Source of the DNA: Gyrodactylus bullatarudis
Taxonomy: Eukaryota > Platyhelminthes > Monogenea > Gyrodactylidea > Gyrodactylidae
Assembly (NCBI GenBank): GCA_012064415.1
Contig: SSNU01000094.1
Span: 342,351-406,350 of the forward strand
Direction: 5' to 3'
DNA length: 64,000 bases
The stretch's first letter is position 1, and every line of letters begins with the position of its first letter. Below, piece by piece: positions 46,401-58,085 of this stretch. The notes under the pieces are model-generated. The model ran no database searches and had not been told where the DNA came from. It was given only the letters and a program-made list of their open reading frames with translations. The translations under genes were made by a program, and so were the position numbers.

Positions 46401-47481
46401 GAATTAGATTAGAAAGAAGAATATTGCCATTAAATTCTCGAAAGATCCAGCATTTATTGAAATTTCATTGATTTTCAAGTAGTGAAAATGATCAGAAAAT
46501 CGAAATGTATTAGAACAGATTCAGCATATTCGATTTTGTCTCTTATTGCGGTCTTAAAAAATATCTTTTGTCCACAGTCTCACTTTCAAACCCATGAAAA
46601 TTTTGAGTTCAAAGTTCAAAAAAATAGGATTTCGGCACCAAATCGAAATTTAAAAAATGACAATTTTTTTCGTGAAAATATTTTTTTTCAGAATTTTTTT
46701 TCTTCAAATCGTGAAAGTGAGCAGCATGTACAAGAAAATCTTTCACATGTACGAGTTTTTGTTGAAAAACTGGAGATTCCCAATTTCATTTCAATTAGCT
46801 TCAGATTATTTTTATGAATGAAATAAGGTGCTAAAGTATTATTTTAATACCTTATCTTAAAAATGATACATTTCAAGACCGTATAACTCTGAACCCTGAT
46901 GCCATAAAAAAAATTTTTTTTTGTTTTAAATCCTTTTTTGAACAGAGGGAATAGCTGGTTAAACTAATATTTTAAAGACGTTATTAGGCTCTATTTTTCA
47001 AATATTTTTCTACATGGCTAATATAATATTGAACAAAAACCCTGATGCATAACATTTTATAGGAACAGAAACTTCTAATCCGATTGATTATTACTTAATT
47101 TGATATCTAAAGTTTTAATAACACTTCGAATATTTTACAATCAATAACTTGTAGCGGTAAATACATTTCAGATCGATTTTCTATCTCAAAACTTAACCCC
47201 CATAATTAATTTTGGAATTATAGGTAGAATGACTTACTAAAACGTGTTTGAAATTCTCCAAGTTCAACTCTTCCGTCACCGTTCAAGTCCAAAAACTCAA
47301 AGATGACATCTAGGTTATCTTCCTCGGTGAAAAGATTATTAGGGAAATCAGTTCCCATTGCAGAAATTCGTAGGAGGTCTCCTTTTGTTAGGAAATTTCT
47401 TTTTGATCGAGAAAACTTTAGGGCATTTCCAAAGAATTCTTCTATGCTTGATTCAAGATTATCATTGCATGATGTCTTCAT
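31460..47481 (-). CDS. RASEF: RASEF/Rab45-like protein: EF-hand, coiled coil, Rab-type GTPase
   Basis: Twelve exons with phases that all close, 689 residues (human RASEF about 740): 47481-47238, 45957-45810, 45777-45646, 44660-44474, 44446-44336, 44182-44034, 42984-42868, 42047-41762, 41234-40987, 40403-40172, 31741-31665, 31598-31460. The N-terminal EF-hand loop is DLNGDGRVELGE; the preceding hand is degenerate. Exons 2-7 are acidic, then heptad-rich coiled coil (NRQENKRLERLFEE; LEKLYLQKSELEEAL). The GTPase has P-loop GSFNVGKT, switch I STLGLDF, then WDTSGN, GNKGE and FTNAHNG. Thus the catalytic Gln is Asn, NKxD is NKGE and SAK is NAH. The C terminus is Cys-rich (NPCCCECCSSLC) and ends in Cys, so lipidation is likely. 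Intron 10 is 8.43 kb; introns 2 and 4 are 32 and 27 nt; intron 5 is GC-AG. Confidence 0.88.
33130..33250 (+). repeat. tRNA-derived SINE, degraded copy
   Basis: Starts GCCGGTTTGGCGTAGTGG (box A-like) and GATCAAACCCTCCCACATCG (box B-like), with the middle of the tRNA part deleted. It is followed by a short body like that of the 38966-39136 element. It lies in RASEF intron 10. Confidence 0.6.
34490..34630. repeat. Dispersed repeat shared with 37680-37815
   Basis: Both stretches contain TAATGAAGATA.GAATA, then TGATGTG.GACATGAC, ATTTTAGATTAGTCAAGT and CACAA.CA.ATA.TT.ATATTTTG in the same order. Two diverged direct copies lie in one intron. Confidence 0.55.
34775..35010 (-). repeat. Dispersed repeat family 5, copy 1
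   Basis: Contains GAAAAAGCTCACATTGGCCA AGGTAGTTGAAG and, at its other end, the complement of TTTTATACAAAAA...ATAGATGTATGGGT. It matches 51540-51785 in the same orientation, and 48195-48430 and 57925-58085 in inverse orientation. Confidence 0.65.
36157..36373 (+). repeat. 204-bp A-tailed repeat, first of a near-identical pair
   Basis: 36157-36360 is identical to 39234-39437 except for one base (AAATAAATATT versus AAACAAATATT). It begins TGATTTAGTGAAATTTCTAG, ends ATTGTCTAAC and runs into 13 A residues. The pattern is that of a retroposon 3' end. Confidence 0.8.
37680..37815. repeat. Dispersed repeat shared with 34490-34630
   Basis: Second, diverged copy, including GATGTGGGACATGACTAATTT and AGATTAGTCAAGTTTTCACA. 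Confidence 0.55.
38966..39136 (-). repeat. tRNA-derived SINE, complete copy with flanking duplication
   Basis: Read on the minus strand it starts GCCGGTGTGGCGTAGTGGTA (pol III box A), has GGTTCAAACCCTCCCACACC (box B and closing of the acceptor stem), a body of about 75 bp, and an 11-A tail at 38976-38966. Flanking direct repeats of about 37 bp (TGCAATGATTTGACCAATAT...) at 38928-38965 and 39139-39175 differ at three positions and mark the insertion. Confidence 0.85.
39234..39447 (+). repeat. 204-bp A-tailed repeat, second copy
   Basis: One mismatch to 36157-36360 over 204 bp, again followed by a run of A. Related but more diverged tails ending TCTAACAAAA occur near 36897, 37110 and 39665. Confidence 0.8.
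39605..39680. repeat. Inverted pair of TCTAACAAAA tails
   Basis: TTTTTTTGTTAGACAATGTA at the left and ATTTTATTCTAACAAAAAAA at the right are inverted. The centre TTGGTATATGAAAAATACCAA is itself palindromic. Confidence 0.5.
44985..45400. repeat. Dispersed repeat family 3, copy 2
   Basis: Matches 20525-20835 (ACTCACGAGAG, GTAGTAAAAATTCATTGAAA, GAGCGGCGATTT). It carries an internal inverted repeat: ATTCTCCATTATGTCATTC near 45087 and GAATGACATAATGGAGAAT near 45303. It lies in RASEF intron 3. Confidence 0.7.
46015..46805. repeat. Palindromic repeat family 1, long copy
   Basis: Starts GATATGAAGTTGGGAATCTATGA and ends TTCCCAATTTCATTTCAATT, so the termini are inverted. Internal arms TTAGGCACCGAATCCCATTT and ATAGGATTTCGGCACCAAAT also pair. 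It lies in RASEF intron 1. Confidence 0.75.
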
Positions 47482-48194
47482 TAGAAGCAGGAAAAGTATT
47501 TCTATTAATAATAATCAGAAAATATTTCAAAGTTTTTATTTCTAATTAAGGAAAAACGAATGTTTGCTAGAAAACATGAGAAAATAATTACATTATTTGA
47601 GTTAAAAAATATTACACTAGGAATTTGATTGGATAAGAGAATTTCACTCAGTAATTGATTTTTCTCATTGAACATGTCTGAGGATTAAAAAGCTCTTTCT
47701 TTTTTTGGAATTAGATATCCATACTTGGTTAATTATTTAGTTAATTTTGCAATCAACGTGGAGGCTTTTAATGCCCTGATGATCAAAGTTCTCAATGAAT
47801 TCTGTAAACATTTCCACGAACTAATGAAACGTAGATACGTAACTCTTCTCAAAAGTAGTAAAACTAATTAATATGATTTTTACAAAATTTTTTATAAATA
47901 ATTTGAATATGTTAATGATTTATAGGGCTCTAGACCATCAGGGAATTTTAATAGGATGCAAAATTAACATTTTTTTGAAATTTGAGCTGAAGTGTCAGAA
48001 TGACGAAAAATAGTTTTCCAGGATCAGAATTAGACAAGAATGCCGAATATGTCCGTCAAATTTCCGAAAGCTCCACGATTTTCAAAGGGATTTTGAATTA
48101 TAGAAATTTCATTGATTTTAAAGTAGTGATCATCTAAATAAGGATCCTGCATATCAAACAAAAGAAACGTGCTGCTTCAGTTTCGAATTTTTCC

Positions 48195-48430
48195 ATTTTA
48201 TACAAAAACCCGGGTGTTGACAGTATAGATGTATGGGTTAATCTATACAAACCCAATCAATGTGTTCAAAAAATCTATTCGTATAACCTTCAACTCCCCT
48301 GGCCTATGTAAGCTTTTTTCACTTTTCTCTCCACTGTTGCTATTTATTGGAGAGTTTTGGTGTTTTTTTCAGCTTACATACTGTTATGATTTTATATAAC
48401 TTTTACTATTTCTTTTATTATTTGTAAATT
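48195..48430 (+). repeat. Dispersed repeat family 5, copy 2
   Basis: TTTTATACAAAAACCCGGGTG, ATAGATGTATGGGTTAATC, GGCCTATGTAAGCTTTTTTC and CCACTGTTGCTATTTATTGG follow in order, matching the inverse of 34775-35010. Confidence 0.65.
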
Positions 48431-48719
48431 ACACAGTCGATGAAAAGAAAAAAAATTTTAGGATATTTTAATCAGTCAAGATTTTTCTGGTCCAAAAATT
48501 TATGCCGATCACGAATGCTAGAGCCCCCATGAGCTGATTTATTGGCCAAACGGTTACCAAATTATGTCCCTAAATTAAGCGGGGAAAAAAATAAAAAAAT
48601 CAGAGTACTTTTTGCTTTGGATTCTGATCTGAGCCAATCATTTTCTATTATTATCTATCGTAAAGGAATATCATACATAATTGTAATTTGCACCGAGGAA
48701 ACATTGTCTTCTTAAAATG

Positions 48720-49195
48720 AACAACCGCAATTTTCGATGCTTTTATCAAGAACTCAAATATTCTAAAGATTTTTTGGAATCCAGCTCATGTTGCCCACTT
48801 TTACCAGTTGAAGAAAAAAGTCCTAAAAATTACTTTTATGATAAATATGGCCATTTCGATTTGGCGCCAAAATTCCATTTTTCGAACTTTGAACTGAATA
48901 TTTTTATTGATTTGAAAGCAGGAGGTTGATCAGAAGAGATTTTTCAGGATCAAGATTAGACAAGAAAATCAATTCAAATGAATTTTATCTGATGCACAGC
49001 CTTATTATCGCTTGGTAGTTGAATTTCAATTTTTTGATCATTTTCATTACTTGAAAATCAATGAAATTTCGATAATTCAAAATCTCTCAAAAATGTGGTA
49101 ATTTGACGGTGCTAGTCAGCTTTCTTGTCTGATCCTGAAAACTTCTGATTTTTCTACTTCATATCAATTAGCTTAATATATACTAGAGTAGGCCA
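48720..49195. repeat. Palindromic repeat family 1, copy
   Basis: Contains GGCCATTTCGATTTGGCGCC, TTTTCAGGATCAAGATTAGACAAG and the inverse flank GATCATTTTCATTACTTGAA. The interior is partly deleted. Confidence 0.65.
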
Positions 49196-50252
49196 AATTT
49201 TTCAAATTTTCCCAGCCTTAATCTCATTTTGAACCTAATCGAAAACAAAGCGTTTTTTGAGTTTGTTCTGATATACAAAATCTCTATTGAAAAATTTTTG
49301 AACACGCGCCAACATTTTTTCAATGAATTTCACTACTAGAAAGGATAAAATCGAGATTTTTGAATATTTTTTGCAACATTTTGAATAAAAAATGTCTTTT
49401 AATAAAAATTGAGTCTTTCGTCACACGTTGAAAGTAATTCCTACGAAATTGGGTAAATTTTGATGAGTTTAGGGATAATGGGATTTTTGTATATCAGAAC
49501 AAGAAAAATTTTCATTTTGACTTTCAAAAATGTGTTTTTCTCGGTTTAAACATCAATTTTTGATTAAGGCATGGAACATTGTTAGGGTAAAATTAAATTA
49601 CCCTAATATATTCTTATAAAATATTATATATTTGCATCATGAAAATGGTTTCTTTTAGTCATTCAGACCTAACTGTTATCTGTTCAGATAATCGATAATC
49701 ATTCTCCCTTGTTACTTGAAGTTTTCTTCTTCTAAGCATTTCTTTGAATAGAGAATTCTCTTTGTCTAATGTCTAATGAATTCAAGTACGAATAAGCTGT
49801 TCAATTATTTTACTGTGAATCTGCTGGGTGAAAGTTAAGTTTCTTCAAAATTCTCTTTAGAATAATAATTACAACTGATTTGCTTGGTTGTAGGCTTTCG
49901 AACCAAAGTCATATTTTTGTCCTCGGCTTAATATGAAATGATAATATTATTACAATTCATACACAGTTGAATCTTAATCAATGTGTTCTGAAAATACATG
50001 CAATAAATACAAATTAAAAAAAAATTACCACTGTATAACTTTCTAATACAGTCAGTTGATTGACCACATAGACTAACAAAAAGATGACCGATAAAAAGAA
50101 AATTATTTATACTTTCTCTCTAATACAAGTCTATTTGATCAGCTTAGTGAAGAAGAAGAAGAAGAAGGTCAAGAAATTTTGAACCTAGAGATAAGCCCGT
50201 CTTTGTAAAAGAAAGAACAAGAAACTTTGATACCTCTATTTCTATTATCAAT

Positions 50253-53200
50253 ATGACCAATTGGGGATATTTATCAACGAAACGATTTCAATTTTCCATT
50301 ATTATATTTGTTGGAGCCCTGAGTGTTTATGGCCAAAGACTTTGTTTTTCATACGGATTTATTGCATTTAAGGATAAATTTAACAAAACTATCACGATTA
50401 GCCCAGAAGAAATCAATCAAATCCAGGGATCTTTCTACATTGGCTATGCCTTGAGTCAATTCCCTTCGAGTCTGTTGTACTATCAATTCGGGACAAAGAT
50501 GTTGATGTTTGTATTCTTAGTTATGTTGTCGTGTTGCAATTTAATCATACCCTTTGTGGCTAGCTATGGCTATTTTGGATTTCTTATACCTCGTCTTTTG
50601 ATCGGCTTCTTTGCTGTAAGTTATAATTCCTATGATACATGATCGAGTTTTGTTTGCCTTCTAAGTGAGTCCTCTTCTGGTTTGAATTTGAAACTGGTGT
50701 TTTATAACTCATGTGCTATCCTGATGGCCTCTGGTATCAATTTTTTAGAGGATTCTGATTTTAGACTATTATGGTCATAGCATGCTACTTTTCGAAATGT
50801 TCATATTCAAACCAAGAGATGACTAATAGTCATTGACTTTAAAGAACCTCTTGTCGATCGATATAATTCGATTAGTCCTCTGAAAAAACTAAGGCTAGCT
50901 GATATGAAGATGAGAATGTTTTACGGATAGTCAGAAAAATAAATTATCTTTTGAATCAGATAATTAAATGAGTGGAGAAATTGTTTAAGCATTGAATTAG
51001 AACCCTAGAAATTCACAGAAATTTTTCATTTTCGTGGCAAATGGAGCCATTTGAAATTAATCACGAATAAGAAGCTTTTTCTTGATCCAAAATATCAGCA
51101 TTTAATCGCTTTAGATCCTCAAAATCGATAAAAATTTTGAAAATTGGATATTTTTGAAATTCAAAAATTTTCGGCTCATGTAACCGGAGAAAAATATTTA
51201 GTCTTTTATAAAGATAACAAATTTCCATCTTCTTATCAGGAAGCTTTACTTACTTTGTTGATTTTACTATGAATTTTGCTTTAATTTTGTGCAATTTTTT
51301 ACCATTGAAAAAGGCAACCTTTTTACCTGCCTTCTTCAACATCCTACCAAAATGGGCTCCTGTCAATGAGGTTAATACAATGATTGGAATACAAGCGGCC
51401 GGAATCCATTTGGGGACAATAATATCACCTATTCTAAGTGGCTTCCTTGTAGAATATGGAGACTATAGGTTGCCGTACTATTTCTGGGGTTAGTTAACAA
51501 AAACCTTCCTAGATATTCTCACCCAAAATTTGAGTTGTATAATTATTATTATTATGAAAAAAGAATAATAAAAGTTCACGAAATAGAAATGAATCTAAGT
51601 TGAAGAAAGACCAAAACTCTGCAGTGGATAGCCAAAATGAAAAAGCTCACATTGGCTAAGGTAGTTGAAGGTAATAGGAATATCTATTCTAATCAAAAAG
51701 ATTCGGTTTGTATTGATTGATAAAGACTTTACCCATAAAACTATTTTCTGTCATCACCAAGATTTTTTGTAAAACAGAATAATTCGGAATTTAATGGTTT
51801 TCTTGCTAAAAATGCATAGTAACCTTATTTGCAGCAGGCATTTTTCTGAAAAGAAAAATCAAAAAGCACTCACTTTAACCGAATTAAGGAAAAAAATTTT
51901 AGAAAAATTTAAATTTTGAATTGGCGCTCTCTGATACTGTTTTTTTAATTTCTTTGAATAATTTTGAGATACTGATTTTTTTAAAATCTTCTGAACAGTT
52001 CCCTCAATTGATTATTAATTTTTCTTAGTTGTTCTTCAATTGGAATTTCGTACGAGAACTAGAATTTATTGGCTAGTAGTCTTCTTCTCAGGCTTGAGTG
52101 AAATCATGCAAATTAAAGTCAATAATTTCTGGGTCTTAAATACGAGGTTTTTTCTTTGAAATATCCATAAAAATTAAACCAATTCCAACAATAAACCCAA
52201 GTGTTCTAAAATTTCTAAACGTAAACCCTAAAGAAAAATAATTCCAAACCCCTATATTAGAGAGATTTTTATCTCAGAATTCATAATTGTCAGAAATATA
52301 TAATTGTACAATATGTAAATTTCCTAAATTGGTTTTAAAGTTGGTTGAAGTGGGGAATCTACGATTTTTACAGAAATCTCGATTTTTCATCAAAAATTCG
52401 AATATGTAAAAGATTCTTTCGAATCCTACTTATGTTGCCCCCTTTTAAATTTAAAGAAAAAAAATCATTTTTATGAAAAATATGGTCATTTTTCAAATTT
52501 CGATTTTGCGCCAAAATGACATTTTTTCGAACTTTGACCTGAAAAGTTGAATTGATTTCGATCAGTGAGAGAGTGATAAAAAGATGTTTAGAATTAGATC
52601 AGAATTAGACGAGAAAACTGAATATCGCCGATAAATTTTCAAAAGATCCACTAGGGATTTCGATTAATCGAAATTTCATTCTTTTCAAGTAGTGAAAATG
52701 ATCAGAAAATCGAAATTCAGCTCCCAAACGATGGCCAGATGAAGCATTAGAACAGATTTTTCATTATTAATTTTCTTGTTTAATCATGATCCTAAAAAAA
52801 ATCTTTTGACCACACTCCCACTTTCAAATCAATAATAATTTTAAGTTCGAAAAAAGGGGATTTTGGCGCCAAATCGAAATTTGAAAAATGATTTTATTTT
52901 TCATAAAAGTAATTTTTTTCATAATTCTTTTCCTCAAATCTTAAAAGTGGGCAACATGTGTAGGATTCCAAAAAATGAAAATCATATTGGAATTTTTGAT
53001 GAATCACAAAATTCTCAATATTTTCCTCCGGAAAGTCAGGAAAAAATTTATTTATCGAACTCCAGATATTCGAGATCTTCATTTAACTGCTTCAATTCTT
53101 TGAAATCGATAAAATTTATTGACTCATTTCATTATGGAATTCGATAAATAAATTTTTCCTGACTTTCCGGAGAAAAATATTGATTTTTTTATGAAAAAAG

Positions 53201-54540
53201 TAAATTCTCATCTCCATGTCAACTAGCTTTAGATTCCCAACTTCATATCAATTAGCTTTGTATATCTTTAAGATTAATCTCAAAGTATTCCTCAATAGAC
53301 TCAATACTGTTATGATGTTTTTGAACATTTACGTGAATCATACAAAAGATATGAAAAAGGGAACTTTGACTTCATCATGTCACTACTTTGGATATTTTCT
53401 TTTCAAAATTTTGAACATCACCAGTGAATAATTTGTATTTCGAAATTCATTTGTAAACTCAGTTACTGTCTCATATATTGTTATGAATAAATAAGAGAAG
53501 TTTCTGGGGGAAGAGTATAAAACATTTAGACCTATTTAGTGTTAATTTTTAAAATTTTTTTTAATAGGATCAATTGGAATTATCTACAGTGTTTTGGTGA
53601 TAACTAAAATCCACGACTGCCCGCAAGACCATCCAAATATAACAAAAGAAGAAATGATTTATCTTAGCGAAACAATTCCTGGCATGATGTTAAAGAAGAA
53701 GCAACAAAAAGTATGTCCTCAATAGTTTAACTTTCAGCCCAAAATACCGGTGAGGAAACTTTTGAGTTGCTTACCTCTGTGGACATTTTTTTTCACCCTT
53801 GTTGCCTACGACTGGTGTCTGTATCTGATTCAGACTATTCTTGCTCACTACATGAGTGATTTCCTTGATATGGATATAAAAACGGTAGGATTCTTACTTT
53901 TTATTTACCCCATTTATCTACTTAGAATGCTGGATTAACTTCATTGATGAGCTGTAGCTTCTGGATAGGCCAGACATTTTTCACATTTCTCTGTAACTTT
54001 TTAACAAATCGTAGAGTTGTTAGTAGAACCAACATCAGAAAGATCATGAACTGTTTCGGCTGTCTCGTTCCAGCCCTCTGCTTAATTGGCCTCGGATTTG
54101 TTACGAAGGAGACAAGATTCTTGTGTGTTCCCATTATATCGACATTGCAATTCTTTATTACTGCGGTATTTCTCGGTTCCTTCATGTCGACAGTGGAAAA
54201 TGTTCCTACACATTCAGGCATTGCTTTTGCAGTCATAAACACAATGACATCATTTCTCAGTTATCTAAGTTCAACTGTAACGGGGAGCATCTTGAAACGA
54301 GTGAGAGACTGGATCCTCCCCTTTGTCGTTCATTTATCTATCCATTTTTTCCATCTCTAGGATCCCGTCAATGGTTGGCAGTACTGCTTCGGGATTTCCA
54401 GTGCAATATTTCTATTCGCCATGATTTTCCATTTGATATTTGGAAATAGTGAGCTAACCACATGGGAAAAGGAATATGCTGAATCGGGGATAGCAGGAGA
54501 AATTGAAATTAAAGACAACGAAAGCACAAATAAAGTTTGA
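50253..54540 (+). CDS. SLC17-type major facilitator transporter, copy A
   Basis: Anion/cation symporter family of the major facilitator superfamily (sialin, vesicular glutamate and Na-phosphate transporters). Exons: 50253-50615, 51314-51488, 53568-53710, 53738-53884, 53926-54300, 54361-54540; phases close, 460 residues. About 12 hydrophobic segments. Family landmarks are GQRLCFS after the first helix, GSFYIGYALSQFPSSLL, PRLLIGFF, FFNILPKWAPVNE, and ending GWQYCFGISS before the last helix and an acidic tail. The substrate cannot be told. Introns 3 and 4 are 27 and 41 nt. Introns 1 and 2 carry palindromic repeats. It is followed 4.3 kb later by a paralogue with the same exon plan in its second half. 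Confidence 0.87.
50893..51245. repeat. Repeat family 2, shorter copy in SLC17-A intron 1
   Basis: Begins GCTGATATGAAGATGAGAATG and ends AAATTTCCATCTTCTTATCAG, inverted ends like those of 9661-10272 and 61387-61815. Confidence 0.6.
51540..51785 (-). repeat. Dispersed repeat family 5, copy 3
   Basis: GAAAAAGCTCACATTGGCTA and AAGGTAGTTGAAGGTAATAGGAA match 34775-35010. It lies in SLC17-A intron 2. Confidence 0.65.
52330..53270. repeat. Nested palindrome: family 1 containing family 2 sequence
   Basis: Outer ends GTGGGGAATCTACGATTTTT and AGATTCCCAACTTCATATCA are inverted family-1 termini. Inside the right half lies a family-2 hairpin (CTCCGGAAAGTCAGGAAAAA at about 53030 and TTTTTCCTGACTTTCCGGAG at about 53150). 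It lies in SLC17-A intron 2. Confidence 0.7.
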
Positions 54541-56831
54541 CTTTTGTCTTTTTTTCTACTTTTTTTATAAATTTCAGTTAATGAAAATTTTAATTTTATT
54601 TTTCACTCGAAATTATTCTTTCTAGTCAATATTTTTGAGTCCCTGAATGATATGTACTGATAGTTTATGCAGAATGAAAGGTTTAATCTGAAGAAGGTTT
54701 TTACAAAAATCTCAATTTTTCATCAAGGTATCAGAATTTTTGGTTACCGATTCAGAAGCAATACTTTCACTAATTTAAGAAGAAAAATCAAAAAATAATA
54801 ATTTTTGGAAAAATTTGGCCCATTTTAAATTTTGAGCTGGAGCGATTTTAACATATACCTTGAGTTAAAATTTTTTTGATTTTAAGGTGTGAGAGGAATT
54901 TCTAATCATGAAAAAGATCCTATCGAAGGAACCATATGTGAATATCTAACACATAAAAATATAAAAGTCAATCTAATTAGAATTTTCACACCAACACATT
55001 TTGAATTACTCTTTTACTAAAGCTGTTCTAGAAATAGTCTTCGCATATGCCGAAACCAAGAAACTATTCATTTTTCAACAGAATTGAAGGCAAAAACATA
55101 AAAATAAGGAATTAAATTAAAGATTAAGAAATTTTGAGATCTGAAGATCCATTATTAAAAATTTTTGAGAGCTTCAAAATTGTGAGAAATATTGATCTGG
55201 GGACAAGGACAATAACAAAAAGATTTTTTTAGAGAAATCACAAGACCATCAGAAGTTGTGTTAATTAATGAAAAAATTTTTAATTTTTAGATCAAATTTA
55301 TTGAATCACTAATTTTATTCAAGTTCATAAAATTAATATTCAGTATCTTAAAACAAAAGTTATTTTTCAGTTATTTTTTGTTTAAATTTTAATTTTCAAC
55401 ACTTATAAAATATAACTGAATTAACTTTTGTAATCAGCATTTGTTGATTAATTTTAACTCGGCTTGAAAATATCAAGAAGCTTCACGATATGAGAGATTA
55501 ACAAATAAATAATCGCTGAAGGCTTCAATAGATGCCAACAGTCATCGAAATTTCCTGAGATGATAAATAAAAGAAGGCTTTAAATCATTTGGCAGTGAAC
55601 TCATTTTCGTCTTCAGCTGCTGTAATTTTTTCTTTAATCTCCTTAGACTGTAAGCTTGTTTAGAAACAGAAGGCTCACAACTCATAAGCTATCAAGCTAA
55701 AACCCTGATCTGAAATCTATTGAAAACTTAATTCACTTATTGGATAAATTTTGTTGAAAGTCTCTAGTGAAAATTAAGATAGAAAACTGGGATTGAATTT
55801 CCTTCAATTTTAAATTAAAAAACGCAATTTATCATGGGCTTTGAAGTGGTCTAAAGACAGAAATGAAATCTTATTTTTGATTAAAAATCAATTTTCATTA
55901 ATTTGTATATATACTCATAAGTATGCCTTTCATTATAAATTTTTTTAAGGACAAAATTACCATTGAAATTCAATTTTTAAACGAATTTTTGGAATGAAAT
56001 GAAAATGAAAACTAATGAAAAGAAAAAATTTATATTTGAAATAAAATCAAAATACTTGAAAGTAAACCTGATTTAAGAAAAAAATTTCACTTTACTGGTT
56101 TTTTTCGAGAGCAGAATCCAGAATGATCTTCGATCAACAAGTCAGGCTTGAAAAAATATTTTTTTTCTTCTTGATCTGATCCAATTTTCTGGGTCGATCA
56201 CACGAGCAAGGGTCAAATTTCCTAAAAATTCTGATTTTTCAGGTTAGAAACCTCTAACTTGTCAAATAAACTTTTTGTGATCAATCTATTTTTAAATATT
56301 TTTTCAACCCTGTTTTTGATCCAGGATCTGAGATCTGATCTTGATCGGAAAAAATTCTTTTTTCTTCGCAAATTGATCTTTATCTATCCCTCTTTCTGAG
56401 ATATCATTTATTTGGTTCGCAATAAAAATATAGCTAAGAAAATCATATTTTTGACGTCAGCATCAAATCTAAGGCGAAGACTATTTCCAGAACATTCATA
56501 ATAGTTTTGTGAATGAACTTACTACTTTGCATTATCCAACTGTGACATTGAATGAAAGGTGAATTTTACTACATTCATTGAATAATACTATTCATTCAGA
56601 CTATAATTCGAGTAAAGAGAAAAACGAATACTTTTTCTCTAGTTTTACCTCATCTTTCTGAAACTAAACAGTAAAATAATGTAATCTTTGCTCTTTCGGA
56701 AAATGGGAAATATTTACCCTTTTCACTGAAAATGGGAATTCAGGAAATGGACGGTAATCCCTAGTAAAAATGTGAATTATATCATACAATGAGATTTTAT
56801 TTTATTCAAAGGGCTTGTTTTCTTTTGGTCA

Positions 56832-57520
56832 TGTTCTCTTACTTTTCACACATACTTTTGGTTAAACCTCTTTTACCCTTGAGTTTATTTTACATTTTTG
56901 ACTTTTGATTTGAAAAAATTATTACTTTAACTACTACACTTTCTTCCAAATTTATAAATATTGAGAATTCTTTCCAGATTTATTTTGACTATAAATTTTA
57001 AATTTTCCCTTCAAATTTAAATTCTCGACAAGGATTATGATATTTAAAAAATCTTTAATTTAAAATATTGCTGTAAATGAAGGATAACATGATCGTCTCC
57101 TGAGTACAATTCCTACTTATAGGGAATTTAGTAAAGGTCCTCTCATCTAGAGCAAATAAATTTCTTTATTTCTCATGCATGGTATGCGATCTAAATTTCA
57201 ATTCCATTAATGAATTATGCACCATGTTTTTTTAACATTTGAAGTCAGATCGTGCCTTTGCGCAATCATTTACTTTCAATAAACTCATATAATAATAATG
57301 CGACCGGCTTCTTTTCTTGTTAAGATTAATGTGCAGTTTGATTCTGTGAGACACAATAAGTAGAAATTATACCCAAGAGACGACCATGTTATCCCTCCAT
57401 AGTGAATATTTTAAATTGAAGATTTTTAAAATTTCATAATCCTTCTTTTTTATTAATGGTCAAAAAAAGGTTTAGCTTAAAGTATGTGTGAAAAGTAAGA
57501 CAACAAGACCAAAGAAATGT
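56832..57520. repeat. Imperfect inverted repeat, about 690 bp span
   Basis: TTACTTTTCACACATACTTT near 56850 and its complement AAAGTATGTGTGAAAAGTAA near 57480 lie within about 55-bp arms (TTTGGTC...AAACCT at both). It may be an old transposon with short terminal repeats. Confidence 0.5.
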
Positions 57521-57924
57521 ATTTTTGCCTTAATAACGGGTCAAATTTGTTTTGGATAGCTCAAATCTTTTTTTAATGATGAGAGATAAGAGAAAAATGA
57601 GTTCATAACCAAGACTCGCATTCTGATTGGTTCACTTACCACTACAAATTTCATTCAACAATTGTGCTTTCTTTTGAGAAACAATAAGACTAACGATTCT
57701 AAGGAAAGATTCTGCAATCCTTTATTGAGTTTTGAATACTTAGGTTATCATTTCTTCCTTTTATTTTCCATGCATTCTTTTGTCAATTTATGCTTTAAAA
57801 TCTTCTTTGGTCCTTCCAAAAGCAAAGTATCTATTCGTGTTATTACTTGGCAGTAATCATGTAGAAATAGTAATTATTCACTAAATTATCTGCATCATTT
57901 TTGAACCGATCCTGTGCCGCGACG

Positions 57925-58085
57925 GGACAACCGTTTTGCATTGTTCATGGATGAAATTCCTCCAATCTATACCTAACTATTCGTATAAATAGCCTATGTA
58001 AGCTTTTTCGCTCTTCTCTCCATTTTTGCTGTGTATTGGGAAGTTTTTTCGTTTCTTTTTCAGCTTGCGTATTTTAATTTTAAAA
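57925..58085 (+). repeat. Dispersed repeat family 5, copy 4
   Basis: GCCTATGTAAGCTTTTTCGC, TCTCTCCATTTTTGCTGTGTATTGG and CAGCTTGCGTATT match 48195-48430. Confidence 0.6.

Larger units (their letters stand above)
47482..50252. other. Intergenic region between RASEF and the first SLC17 gene, repeat-rich
   Basis: Upstream flanks of two divergent genes (RASEF on minus, SLC17-type on plus). No coding exon was recognised. It holds family 1 pieces at 47960-48150 and 48720-49195 and a family 5 copy at 48195-48430. The rest is AT-rich and featureless to the eye. Confidence 0.5.

Noticed and set aside
57662..57856. A 64-codon plus-strand frame between the SLC17 copies
   Set aside because: No domain, splice context or conserved motif; hydrophobic composition follows from AT-rich sequence.
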